Part shown: positions 28,474-35,147 of the stretch, piece by piece
Layout: the number at the start of each line of letters is the position of its first letter
Numbering within the stretch: the stretch's first letter is position 1
Source: Bacteroides sp.
GTDB taxonomy: Bacteria > Bacteroidota > Bacteroidia > Bacteroidales > Bacteroidaceae
Assembly (NCBI GenBank): GCA_017630035.1
Contig: JAGBWA010000020.1
Coordinates: forward strand, 1 to 35,147
Length of the DNA: 35,147 nt
Reading direction: 5' to 3'
The notes under the pieces: model-generated
The model's input: only the letters and a program-made list of their open reading frames with translations
The model's database searches: none
What the model was told of the DNA's origin: nothing
Made by a program: the position numbers and the translations under genes

Positions 28474-29640
28474 ATGAATAAATTATATTCACTGCTTGTT
28501 GTAGCCTTGTTCTCAATGGCTGCACTCCCTATTTCTGCTCAACAACAAGAGCAACGCCTCACGCCGGAAGTGATGGCAAGATTGTTCCCTCGTGGTGTGG
28601 TTTCACCCGATTATAATAAGGATGGAAGTGTAACCTTCCGTTTGCGTGCCAACGATGCAACAAAGGTTGAATTGGAATGCCAAATGTTTGCCGGTACAAA
28701 AGAGATGACGAAAGATGCCGATGGCGTATGGAGCATTACGGTTACCCCCGAACAACCAGACATCTATCCTTACGCATTTGTTGTGGATGGTACAAAGATT
28801 GCCGACCCTAACAATATGTTTATCTTCCCTAACGAAGGCTTCAAGTATAGCTTGGCCGATGTGCGTGGTGCTTCTCCTTCTGTACAAGATATGCAAAACG
28901 TGCCTCATGGAAAGATCTCTTATCGTTACTATCACTCAAAGGGATTAGGTTTTGACCGTCCGATGTGTGTATATACTCCAGCCGGATACGACCCAGCAGG
29001 CAAAGAGAAGTTGCCAGTGCTTTATCTGATTCATGGTATGACCGATACTTACGAAACTTGGTTTAAGGTGGGTCGTGTAAACTTGATTATGGATAACTTG
29101 ATTGCACAAGGCTTGGCAAAACGTATGATTATTGTAATGCCTTATGCTAACCCTGCTCCTGAAATGGCACAACGTGGCATTAAGGGTGGCGTAAATATCA
29201 TGGGCACCGACATCTTTACAAACGAAATCTTGAACGAAGTGATTCCTTTCATCGAATCGAACTACAATGTATATACCGATGCTTTCAATCGTGCTATTGC
29301 AGGTTTCTCGATGGGTGGCCGTCAAACATTGGCTTGCGGATTGGCTAATCCCGACAAGTTTATGTGGGTAGGTGCTATGGCTCCTGCAATCTTCGGTCAA
29401 GAGCCCAACCAAAACTTCGAAAATGGTACATGGGCTTCTATCGAAACATTGCAAAAGAGCTTAAAACTCTTCTGGTTGGGTTGCGGTTCGGATGACTTCT
29501 TGATTCAAGCTTCTCGCGACCTCGATGCATCGCTTACAAAACGTGGTTTGAAGCATACCTTCTACAACCCTGGTGGCGGACATACTTGGATGAATTGCCG
29601 CGACTATATCGAGTTGTTTGCTAAGGAAATTTTCAAGTAA
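28474..29640 (+). CDS. Secreted CE1-type esterase with N-terminal E-set/CBM48-like domain (paralogue 2)
   Basis: This 388-residue protein is a clear paralogue of the gene 23 bp upstream. It has a signal peptide ending ISAQ (about 23), an E-set/CBM48-like domain (about 40-135) and an esterase D/CE1 domain (about 145-388). Catalytic residues appear complete: LIHG (185-188), Ser279 in AGFSMGG, Asp340/341 in GSDDF, and His370 in GGGHTWMN. The shared segment FKVGRVN and DNLIA shows common descent. Likely role is hydrolysis of ester decorations on dietary or host glycans in the periplasm or outside the cell. No SusC/SusD or glycoside hydrolase genes are adjacent. Confidence 0.88.
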   Translation: MNKLYSLLVVALFSMAALPISAQQQEQRLTPEVMARLFPRGVVSPDYNKDGSVTFRLRANDATKVELECQMFAGTKEMTKDADGVWSITVTPEQPDIYPYAFVVDGTKIADPNNMFIFPNEGFKYSLADVRGASPSVQDMQNVPHGKISYRYYHSKGLGFDRPMCVYTPAGYDPAGKEKLPVLYLIHGMTDTYETWFKVGRVNLIMDNLIAQGLAKRMIIVMPYANPAPEMAQRGIKGGVNIMGTDIFTNEILNEVIPFIESNYNVYTDAFNRAIAGFSMGGRQTLACGLANPDKFMWVGAMAPAIFGQEPNQNFENGTWASIETLQKSLKLFWLGCGSDDFLIQASRDLDASLTKRGLKHTFYNPGGGHTWMNCRDYIELFAKEIFK

Positions 29641-29660
29641 AGAAATCATCCCTCAATAGA

Positions 29661-29703
29661 AAAAGAAAGCCGCTTTCGTGATAGAAAGTGGCTTTTCTTT
29701 GTT
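29661..29703 (+). terminator. Rho-independent terminator after the esterases
   Basis: An 11-bp stem (29667-29677 with 29684-29694, one G-T) has a 6-nt loop and a T-rich tail. Confidence 0.85.
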
Positions 29704-29740
29704 TTTATCGCATACTTTTTTGAAAAAAAATCGGTTTTTA

Positions 29741-29771
29741 TTTGCAGATAAGAAAAAAGGCCGTATCTTTG
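29741..29771 (+). promoter_or_regulatory. Promoter of the tRNA-Val pair
   Basis: TTTG (29741-29744) and TATCTTTG (29764-29771) are separated by 19 bp, a near-ideal Bacteroidetes promoter. The first tRNA begins 25 bp later. Confidence 0.8.
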
Positions 29772-29796
29772 CACCGCTTTTGAAACGAGAGTGCAC

Positions 29797-29871
29797 GGGC
29801 GTTTAGCTCAGCTGGTTCAGAGCATCTGCCTTACAAGCAGAGGGTCGGCGGTTCGAATCCGTCAACGCCCA
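29797..29871 (+). tRNA. tRNA-Val (TAC)
   Basis: This 75-nt gene has a 7-bp acceptor stem GGGCGTT/AACGCCC, D-arm TTAGCTCAGCTGGTTCAGAG, an anticodon loop CTTACAA with anticodon TAC at 29832-29834, and GGTTCGAATCC in the T-arm. CCA is not encoded. Confidence 0.95.
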
Positions 29872-29907
29872 CAACAAAATCCTTGCACTTTCGAAGCCGA
29901 AGTAATC

Positions 29908-29982
29908 GGGCGTTTAGCTCAGCTGGTTCAGAGCATCTGCCTTACAAGCAGAGGGTCGGCGGTTCGAATCCGTCAACGCCCA
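29908..29982 (+). tRNA. tRNA-Val (TAC), second identical copy
   Basis: The 75 bases are identical to the tRNA at 29797-29871, 111 bp downstream, with anticodon TAC at 29943-29945. The 36-bp spacer is unique, so the pair arose by tandem duplication and is co-transcribed. Confidence 0.95.
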
Positions 29983-29990
29983 CAACGATT

Positions 29991-30019
29991 AAAGCCTTAC
30001 AATGCGTAAGGCTTTTTTT
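29991..30019 (+). terminator. Rho-independent terminator of the tRNA unit
   Basis: AAAGCCTTAC (29991-30000) pairs perfectly with GTAAGGCTTT (30006-30015), with loop AATGC and seven T residues. Confidence 0.9.
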
Positions 30020-30020
30020 A

Positions 30021-30061
30021 TTTTCCCTTAACACTAATATATTTTTTCCTTCACACTAAAT
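30021..30061 (+). repeat. Direct repeat pair upstream of the purB promoter
   Basis: CCTTAACACTAA (30026-30037) and CCTTCACACTAA (30048-30059) repeat with an exact 22-bp period, each preceded by TTTT. The second copy reaches the -33 region of the purB promoter. A regulator binding two adjacent helical faces is a plausible explanation. Confidence 0.55.
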
Positions 30062-30079
30062 AATTCGAAAAAAATATCG

Positions 30080-30087
30080 TAATTTTG
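30080..30087 (+). promoter_or_regulatory. -7 promoter element of purB
   Basis: TAATTTTG matches TAnnTTTG and lies 36 bp before the ATG at 30124. It overlaps an in-frame TTG at 30085, which therefore cannot be the start codon. Confidence 0.65.
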
Positions 30088-30123
30088 CGGCCTAATAATG
30101 ACTATAGCATTAATATACGACGT

Positions 30124-31470
30124 ATGGAACTAGATTTGTTGACCGCCATATCGCCCGTTGATGGTCGATATCGTGGAAAAGCCAAGGATTTGGCTGCTTA
30201 TTTTTCTGAATTTGCGCTGATTAAGTATCGCGTACAAGTAGAAGTAGAATACTTTATTACACTCTGTGAATTGCCTTTGCCACAATTGGCTGGTATTGAT
30301 AAAGGCATCTTCGAAACCCTGAGAGACATTTACCGTAACTTTACCGAAGCCGATGCACAACGCATCAAGGAGATTGAGGGAGTAACCAACCACGACGTAA
30401 AGGCTGTGGAGTACTTCTTGAAGGAGCAATTCGACCGTTTAGGCGGATTGGATAGCTATAAGGAATTTATCCACTTCGGTTTGACATCGCAAGACATTAA
30501 CAATACCTCTATTCCTTTGTCAGTAAAAGAGGCGTTGGACAATGTATATTATCCACTTTTGAATGAACTTATCGAGCAGTTGCGTGTTTATGCTAACGAG
30601 TGGGCAAACATCCCCATGTTGGCCAAGACACACGGACAACCAGCATCGCCAACCCGCTTGGGTAAGGAGGTGAATGTGTTTGTTTATCGTCTCGAACGTC
30701 AATTGGCTATGTTGAAGGCATGTCCTTTGACTGCTAAGTTTGGTGGTGCAACTGGTAACTATAACGCTCACAACGTGGCCTATCCACAATACGATTGGAA
30801 GGCTTTTGGTAACAAGTTTGTTGCAGAGAAATTGGGATTGGAGCGCGAAGAATATACCACTCAAATTTCAAACTACGACAATTTGTCGGCTGTATTCGAT
30901 GCAATGAAACGCATCAATACCATTATGATTGATATGAACCGCGACTTCTGGCAATACATCTCGATGGAGTACTTCAAGCAAAAGATTAAGGCCGGTGAGG
31001 TAGGCTCGAGCGCTATGCCGCATAAGGTGAACCCTATCGACTTTGAAAATGCTGAAGGTAACTTGGGTGTTGCTAACGCTATTTTGGAACACTTGGCAAG
31101 CAAATTGCCAGTATCGCGTTTGCAACGCGACTTGACCGACTCGACTGTATTGCGCAACGTAGGTGTTCCTTTTGGACACATTGTTATTGCTATGCAAAGT
31201 TCGTTGAAGGGCTTGCGCAAGTTGTTGCTGAACGAAGCCGCTATCTATAACGATTTGGACAACTGCTGGAGTGTAGTAGCAGAAGCTATTCAAACCATCT
31301 TGCGTCGTGAAGCATATCCAAATCCATACGAAGCGTTGAAGGCTTTGACACGAACCAATCAGGCTATCAACGAAACTTCTATCAAGGAGTTTATCGAAGG
31401 GCTTGATGTAAGCGAAGCATTGAAACAAGAATTGCGTGTAATTACGCCACACACCTATACAGGTATTTAA
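30124..31470 (+). CDS. purB: Adenylosuccinate lyase
   Basis: PurB catalyses two fumarate-releasing steps of purine synthesis: SAICAR to AICAR, and adenylosuccinate to AMP. The 448-residue protein has the superfamily signature GSSAMPHKVNP (294-304), the catalytic His region KTHGQPASPT (168-177) and HFGLTSQDINNTS (117-129). It opens MELDLLTAISPVDGRY, as in the E. coli-type enzyme. The ATG at 30124 is chosen because the longer frame begins inside the promoter. It is followed after 58 bp by the pseudouridine synthase gene. Confidence 0.96.
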   Translation: MELDLLTAISPVDGRYRGKAKDLAAYFSEFALIKYRVQVEVEYFITLCELPLPQLAGIDKGIFETLRDIYRNFTEADAQRIKEIEGVTNHDVKAVEYFLKEQFDRLGGLDSYKEFIHFGLTSQDINNTSIPLSVKEALDNVYYPLLNELIEQLRVYANEWANIPMLAKTHGQPASPTRLGKEVNVFVYRLERQLAMLKACPLTAKFGGATGNYNAHNVAYPQYDWKAFGNKFVAEKLGLEREEYTTQISNYDNLSAVFDAMKRINTIMIDMNRDFWQYISMEYFKQKIKAGEVGSSAMPHKVNPIDFENAEGNLGVANAILEHLASKLPVSRLQRDLTDSTVLRNVGVPFGHIVIAMQSSLKGLRKLLLNEAAIYNDLDNCWSVVAEAIQTILRREAYPNPYEALKALTRTNQAINETSIKEFIEGLDVSEALKQELRVITPHTYTGI

Positions 31471-31528
31471 TAGAGATTTGAAATTATCGGCCGTGAGGCC
31501 AAGGTTAAATATTATTTGAATAATTAAA

Positions 31529-32941
31529 ATGATGACAGAAAACGAAAACTGGCGCGAAGATTCGGGTAACGAATACACAGGAACTAACCGCGAAGGAAAC
31601 CAGTATAACAACCGTGAAGGAAGATACAACCGCCCCTCGTACAACAATCGCGAAGGACGTCCTTATCGTCCAAGAATTAACGCTGAAGGTGGCGAACGTC
31701 AACCAAGAAACTATGGTAGTAGCGAACGTCCATTCCGTCCACGTTACAATAATAATGGCAATAGCGAAGGCTATCGTCCACGCTACAACAACGAAGAGTA
31801 TGGTAGCAGTGAACGCCCATTCCGCCCACGTTACAACAATAATAACGAAGGATACGAGCGTCCACAACGTAACAATTATGGCGAGCAACGCTCATATCGT
31901 CCACGTTTTAATAATAATGGCAATAGCGAAGGCTATCGTCCACGCCACAACAACGAAGAGTATGGTAGCAGCGAACGCCCATTCCGCCCACGTTACAACA
32001 ATAATAACGAAGGTTATCGCCCTCGCCACAATAGTGAAGATGGCGAACAAACCTATGGTAGCAGCGAACGTCCATTCCGCCCACGTTTCAATGGAAACAA
32101 TGGCCGTGGTGGATATAATAACAATAAGCGCAATTCGCGTCCACGTACTGCTGACTATAATCCACATGCTAAATATAGCAAGAAGAAACAAATTGAATAC
32201 AAGGAGCAATTTATTGACCCAAATGAACCAATCCGCTTGAACAAATACTTGGCTAATGCCGGTGTATGCTCTCGTCGTGAAGCCGATGAATACATCCAAG
32301 CAGGTGTTGTTTCTGTAAACGGAGAAGTAGTAACAGAATTGGGAACAAAGATTAAGCGTGGCGATGAGGTGAAATTCCACGATCAAACCATCAGCATCGA
32401 ACGCAAGATTTATGTATTGCTGAACAAGCCAAAGGATACTGTAACAACAGCCGACGACCCACAAGCTCGTCGCACCGTATTGGATTTGGTGAAGGGCGCT
32501 TGCGAAGAACGCATCTACCCAGTTGGTCGTCTCGACCGCAACACAACCGGTGTATTGTTGCTTACCAACGATGGTGACTTGGCCTCGAAATTGACTCATC
32601 CAAGCTACTTGAAGAAGAAAATCTATCATGTACACCTTGATAAGAACTTGACTCAAGCCGATATGGAGAAGATTGCTGCTGGTATCGAACTCGAAGATGG
32701 TGAAATCCAAGTAGATGCTATTAGTTATACCGATGAAGCAAAGAAGAGCGATGTTGGTGTGGAAATCCACTCTGGTAAGAATCGTATTGTACGTCGTATC
32801 TTCGAATCGTTGGGCTACAAGGTGGTGAAATTGGACCGCGTATATTTCGCTGGTTTAACTAAGAAGGGCTTGCGTCGTGGTGATTGGCGCTTCTTGAACG
32901 AACACGAAGTGAACTACTTACGCATGGGATCATTTGAATAA
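31529..32941 (+). CDS. rluB: rRNA pseudouridine synthase (RluB/RsuA family) with long disordered N-terminal arm
   Basis: The C-terminal half is a RsuA/RluB/E/F pseudouridine synthase: S4 RNA-binding domain (about 234-290, [21 protein letters not shown]) and catalytic domain with GRLDRNTTG (333-341), Asp336 being the catalytic Asp. Such enzymes modify 23S or 16S rRNA. The first 225 residues are low-complexity, rich in Asn, Arg, Tyr, Gly and Glu, with [10 protein letters not shown] four times and a 54-residue duplicated block. This basic arm is probably disordered and may bind RNA. A second ATG is at 31532. It ends 29 bp before asnS. RluB versus RluF/RsuA specificity cannot be set from sequence alone. 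Confidence 0.92.
   Translation: MMTENENWREDSGNEYTGTNREGNQYNNREGRYNRPSYNNREGRPYRPRINAEGGERQPRNYGSSERPFRPRYNNNGNSEGYRPRYNNEEYGSSERPFRPRYNNNNEGYERPQRNNYGEQRSYRPRFNNNGNSEGYRPRHNNEEYGSSERPFRPRYNNNNEGYRPRHNSEDGEQTYGSSERPFRPRFNGNNGRGGYNNNKRNSRPRTADYNPHAKYSKKKQIEYKEQFIDPNEPIRLNKYLANAGVCSRREADEYIQAGVVSVNGEVVTELGTKIKRGDEVKFHDQTISIERKIYVLLNKPKDTVTTADDPQARRTVLDLVKGACEERIYPVGRLDRNTTGVLLLTNDGDLASKLTHPSYLKKKIYHVHLDKNLTQADMEKIAAGIELEDGEIQVDAISYTDEAKKSDVGVEIHSGKNRIVRRIFESLGYKVVKLDRVYFAGLTKKGLRRGDWRFLNEHEVNYLRMGSFE
31736..32013 (+). repeat. Tandem duplication inside the pseudouridine synthase gene
   Basis: A 116-bp block at 31736-31851 recurs at 31898-32013 (period 162 bp, in frame, 54 codons) with about four base differences. 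It encodes the repeated NSEGYRPR / [10 protein letters not shown] segments, and the similarity at DNA level suggests a recent duplication. Confidence 0.85.
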
Positions 32942-32970
32942 TACATTGTATATTTAGACATACATTAATC

Positions 32971-34374
32971 ATGGAAAAGATAACACGAACAAAAATAGTT
33001 GACTTGCTGAAGCGCGAAGACTTTGGCGCAATGGTCAATGTAAAGGGTTGGGTGCGTACTCGTAGAGGCAGCAAACAAGTAAACTTCATTGCTTTGAACG
33101 ATGGCTCAACTATCAACAACGTGCAAGTGGTTGTGGATTTGGAAAACTTCGATGAGGAGATGTTGAAGAGTATCACAACTGGTGCATGTCTTAGTGTGAA
33201 TGGTGTTTTGACTGAATCTGTCGGCTCTGGTCAAAAGGCTGAAATTCAAGCACGCGAAATAGAAGTACTTGGTGCTTGCGACAATACCTATCCGTTGCAA
33301 AAGAAGGGTCACTCAATGGAGTTCTTACGCGAGGTGGCTCACCTTCGTCCACGTACCAATACTTTTGGTGCTGTGTTCCGCATTCGTCACAACATGGCCA
33401 TTGCCATTCACCAATTCTTCCACGAAAGAGGATTCTTCTATTTCCATACACCTATCATCACTGCATCCGATTGTGAAGGTGCCGGACAAATGTTCCAAGT
33501 GACAACCAAGAACTTGTACGATTTGAAGAAGGATGAGAATGGCTCGATTATCTACGATGACGACTTCTTTGGTAAGCAGGCAAGCTTGACTGTTTCTGGT
33601 CAGCTCGAAGGCGAACTTGCCGCAACAGCACTTGGTGCTATCTATACTTTCGGTCCTACTTTCCGTGCCGAGAATTCAAACACTCCTCGTCACTTGGCCG
33701 AATTCTGGATGATTGAACCAGAAGTGGCATTCAATGATATTACCGACAATATGGACTTGGCCGAAGAGTTTATCAAGTTCTGTGTGCAATGGGCATTGAA
33801 TAATTGTGCCGACGATGTGAAGTTCTTGAACGATATGTTCGATAAGGGCTTGATTGAACGCTTGCAAGGCGTATTGAAAGAATCGTTCGTGCGTTTGCCA
33901 TATACTGAAGGTATTAAGATTTTGGAAGAAGCCGTAGCTAAAGGTCATAAGTTTGAATTCCCTGTATATTGGGGCGTTGACTTGGCTTCGGAACACGAAC
34001 GCTACTTGGTAGAAGAACACTTCAAACGTCCGGTAATCTTGACCGACTATCCAAAGGAAATCAAGGCTTTCTATATGAAGCAAAACGAAGACGGCAAGAC
34101 CGTTCGTGCTATGGACGTTCTCTTCCCAAAGATTGGCGAGATTATTGGCGGTTCAGAGCGTGAAGCCGATTACGATAAGTTGTTGACACGCATCCAAGAA
34201 CTCAATATCCCGATGAAGGATATGTGGTGGTACTTGGATACACGTAAGTTTGGTTCTTGTCCACACTCTGGTTTTGGTTTAGGTTTCGAACGTTTGTTGC
34301 TCTTCGTAACAGGTATGAGCAACATCCGCGACGTGATTCCTTTCCCACGTACTCCACGCAATGCCGAGTTCTAA
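32971..34374 (+). CDS. asnS: Asparaginyl-tRNA synthetase
   Basis: AsnRS charges tRNA-Asn. The 467-residue class IIb synthetase has an N-terminal OB-fold anticodon-binding domain (about 20-105, [20 protein letters not shown]). It has motif 2 [15 protein letters not shown] (231-245) and motif 3 [10 protein letters not shown] near the C-terminus, ending in DVIPFPRTP. The NSNTPRH and GSKQVNFI segments favour AsnRS over AspRS. It is followed by a terminator and probably co-transcribed with the gene 29 bp upstream. Confidence 0.96.
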   Translation: MEKITRTKIVDLLKREDFGAMVNVKGWVRTRRGSKQVNFIALNDGSTINNVQVVVDLENFDEEMLKSITTGACLSVNGVLTESVGSGQKAEIQAREIEVLGACDNTYPLQKKGHSMEFLREVAHLRPRTNTFGAVFRIRHNMAIAIHQFFHERGFFYFHTPIITASDCEGAGQMFQVTTKNLYDLKKDENGSIIYDDDFFGKQASLTVSGQLEGELAATALGAIYTFGPTFRAENSNTPRHLAEFWMIEPEVAFNDITDNMDLAEEFIKFCVQWALNNCADDVKFLNDMFDKGLIERLQGVLKESFVRLPYTEGIKILEEAVAKGHKFEFPVYWGVDLASEHERYLVEEHFKRPVILTDYPKEIKAFYMKQNEDGKTVRAMDVLFPKIGEIIGGSEREADYDKLLTRIQELNIPMKDMWWYLDTRKFGSCPHSGFGLGFERLLLFVTGMSNIRDVIPFPRTPRNAEF

Positions 34375-34392
34375 AAACGAAACATATAACAT

Positions 34393-34421
34393 AAAAAGTC
34401 CGCCAATCAGCGGACTTTTTT
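34393..34421 (+). terminator. Rho-independent terminator after asnS
   Basis: AAAAAGTCCGC (34393-34403) pairs perfectly with GCGGACTTTTT (34410-34420), loop CAATCA, with T-rich tail. Confidence 0.9.
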
Positions 34422-34450
34422 ATTGCTTGGAATAACTTATATGTTTTTCG

Positions 34451-34564
34451 TTTCTGAACAACAAATACTTCAGACGTGAAGTATTTGTTCGGTACGTCTG
34501 AAGAACAAACATTTCAGAAATGCTACTTTTTTTTGCTACTACGCGATGTAGCAAAGATTGCTAC
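34451..34564. repeat. Nested palindromes and a 45-bp direct repeat after asnS
   Basis: AACAAATACTTCA (34460-34472) and TGAAGTATTTGTT (34477-34489) form a perfect 13-bp hairpin with loop GACG. Around it, CTTCAGACGT (34468-34477) matches ACGTCTGAAG (34494-34503), and TTTCTGAA (34451-34458) matches TTCAGAAA (34513-34520), allowing alternative folds. The TCTGAA..ACAA..TTCAGA unit repeats with a 45-bp period. Next come three TGCTAC copies and a hairpin TTTGCTAC/GTAGCAAA (34532-34555). No gene is seen from 34375 to 34594. Confidence 0.6.
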
Positions 34565-34594
34565 GAGGAGATTTAAACATTTTATGATTTTATA

Positions 34595-34855
34595 TTAGAA
34601 CTCTGAAAAGTCGATCATGATATAATGTGCTGTTAATTGATCGCTTACCCACTCGTACGATTTTAGAGGAAGCGTAATAGTGATATTTTGACTATATGAT
34701 GAAATATATTCGAACTTGTTTGTTGTGCTTGAAGTGTTGAGTGCGGATAAATTCAAAGAGGTTAGAGACGTGTAATTTAACGAATGCTTACATAGATTCA
34801 TCGTTTGTAATAAATACGACGAATTTAATATCTGAGAAATCGTTACGGAATTTAA
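34595..34855 (-). pseudogene. Remnant of a DUF285/BspA-like surface protein
   Basis: On the minus strand the frame from 34855 down to the stop at 34595 encodes a leucine-rich segment with SLTSLNLSALNTS. A C-terminal tail follows (ITITLPLKSYEWVSDQLTAHY) that closely resembles the end of the neighbouring gene (TITIPKSSYELIKDQLTAPY). An in-frame stop at 34858-34856 cuts it off from any N-terminus, and the first in-frame ATG (34801) leaves only 68 residues. A different frame opens with an ATG at 34889 (overlapping the upstream stop as TAATG) and runs 33 codons, so a frameshift is possible. It looks like a decayed or truncated paralogue. Confidence 0.5.
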
Positions 34856-34888
34856 TTAATGTGTTTCTGAATGTACTTGTATCTTCCA

Positions 34889-35147
34889 TTAGGGCTTTTT
34901 AGCTTTAGGTTCTGTTGAAAAATTGATGGTTATATATGGCGCAGTTAGTTGGTCTTTAATTAGTTCGTAAGAACTTTTAGGGATAGTGATTGTGCAACTT
35001 TTGCTAATTAAAGAAAGATTGTTGAACATATCTTCTCTATATGCATTGTCTATTATAAAATTGTCTAATCTTAATGATGTTAATGATTGACAGTTGTTAA
35101 ACATGTTCCACATGGACAGAACATTTGTTGTGTTGAAATTGGATAAG
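34889..35147 (-). CDS. DUF285/BspA-like leucine-rich surface protein, 3' part
   Basis: The frame is open to the window edge, so only the C-terminal 85 or so residues are seen. They read as the DUF285 (BspA-type) repeat, with FNTTNV, then MWNMFNNCQSLTSLRLDNF. A cap region TITIPKSSYELIKDQLTAPY and a basic tail ending AKKP follow. These repeat proteins are usually secreted or surface-anchored in Bacteroidales and some anaerobes, with adhesion roles in a few studied cases. An internal ATG at 35113 is not a likely start. The true start lies outside the window. Confidence 0.75.
   Translation of the reverse strand, partial: LSNFNTTNVLSMWNMFNNCQSLTSLRLDNFIIDNAYREDMFNNLSLISKSCTITIPKSSYELIKDQLTAPYITINFSTEPKAKKP

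Noticed and set aside
29791..30009. 72-codon ORF over the two tRNA-Val genes
   Set aside because: It only translates the duplicated tRNA sequence; the RNA cloverleaf explains the conservation.

Overview
The window looks like a chromosomal segment of a Bacteroidales bacterium (Bacteroides/Prevotella-like). Three things suggest this. The protein families and their order are typical of the group (DUF177-rpmF-fabH-era-der, tig-clpP-clpX, a parvulin/SurA/OstA cluster ahead of mutL, a BspA/DUF285 surface protein). Start codons lack Shine-Dalgarno sequences. About a dozen transcription units begin with the Bacteroidetes -7 element TAnnTTTG, several with a TTTG -33 element 19-22 bp upstream. The assignment rests on recognition by eye; no database was searched.

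Layout. 1-160: 5S rRNA (the 3' end of an rRNA operon) and its terminator. 278-4486: DUF177/YceD, bL32, FabH, Era and Der, a ribosome/fatty-acid/GTPase cluster. 4552-6072 (minus): MlaF-like ATPase and MlaE-like permease, divergent from lptB (6164-6922). 7063-10530: trigger factor, ClpP and ClpX. 10683-12866: RecQ. 12960-21995: guaB, then a tightly packed run of envelope genes (parvulin-like protein, lipoprotein, SurA-like chaperone, OstA/LptA-like protein, small membrane protein) and mutL. 21996-22371: a gene-free interval full of inverted repeats. 22372-23466 (minus): trpS. 23467-23984: a 518-bp divergent intergenic region with a phased repeat array and an apparent attenuator. 23985-27215: carB. 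27344-29640: two tandem secreted CE1-type esterases. 29797-29982: two identical tRNA-Val(TAC) genes. 30124-34374: purB, an rRNA pseudouridine synthase with a long disordered arm, and asnS. 34375-35147: palindromic DNA, then a broken and a partial DUF285 surface-protein gene on the minus strand.

Functionally the window is mostly housekeeping: translation (5S, bL32, tRNA-Val, TrpRS, AsnRS, ribosome GTPases, pseudouridylation), protein quality control (Tig, ClpXP, periplasmic parvulins), nucleotide synthesis (GuaB, CarB, PurB), DNA repair (RecQ, MutL) and outer-membrane lipid/LPS traffic (MlaEF, LptB, OstA-like). The two LPS/phospholipid transport units around 6100 and the periplasmic cluster at 14.4-20.1 kb probably serve the same outer-membrane assembly process.

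The most interesting signals are non-coding. The carB leader (about 23811-23956) has a promoter, a 30-codon open reading frame whose end is a T-rich tract (17 T in 20), and then a strong intrinsic terminator immediately after the stop codon and before carB. This is the architecture of UTP-sensing pyrBI attenuation. Just upstream lie seven TGGCA/TGCCA half-sites in alternating orientation at exactly 11-bp steps (23661-23731). Direct repeats with a 22-bp period sit upstream of the clpP and purB promoters, an inverted repeat brackets the guaB promoter, and the mutL-trpS and post-asnS intervals carry complex palindromes.
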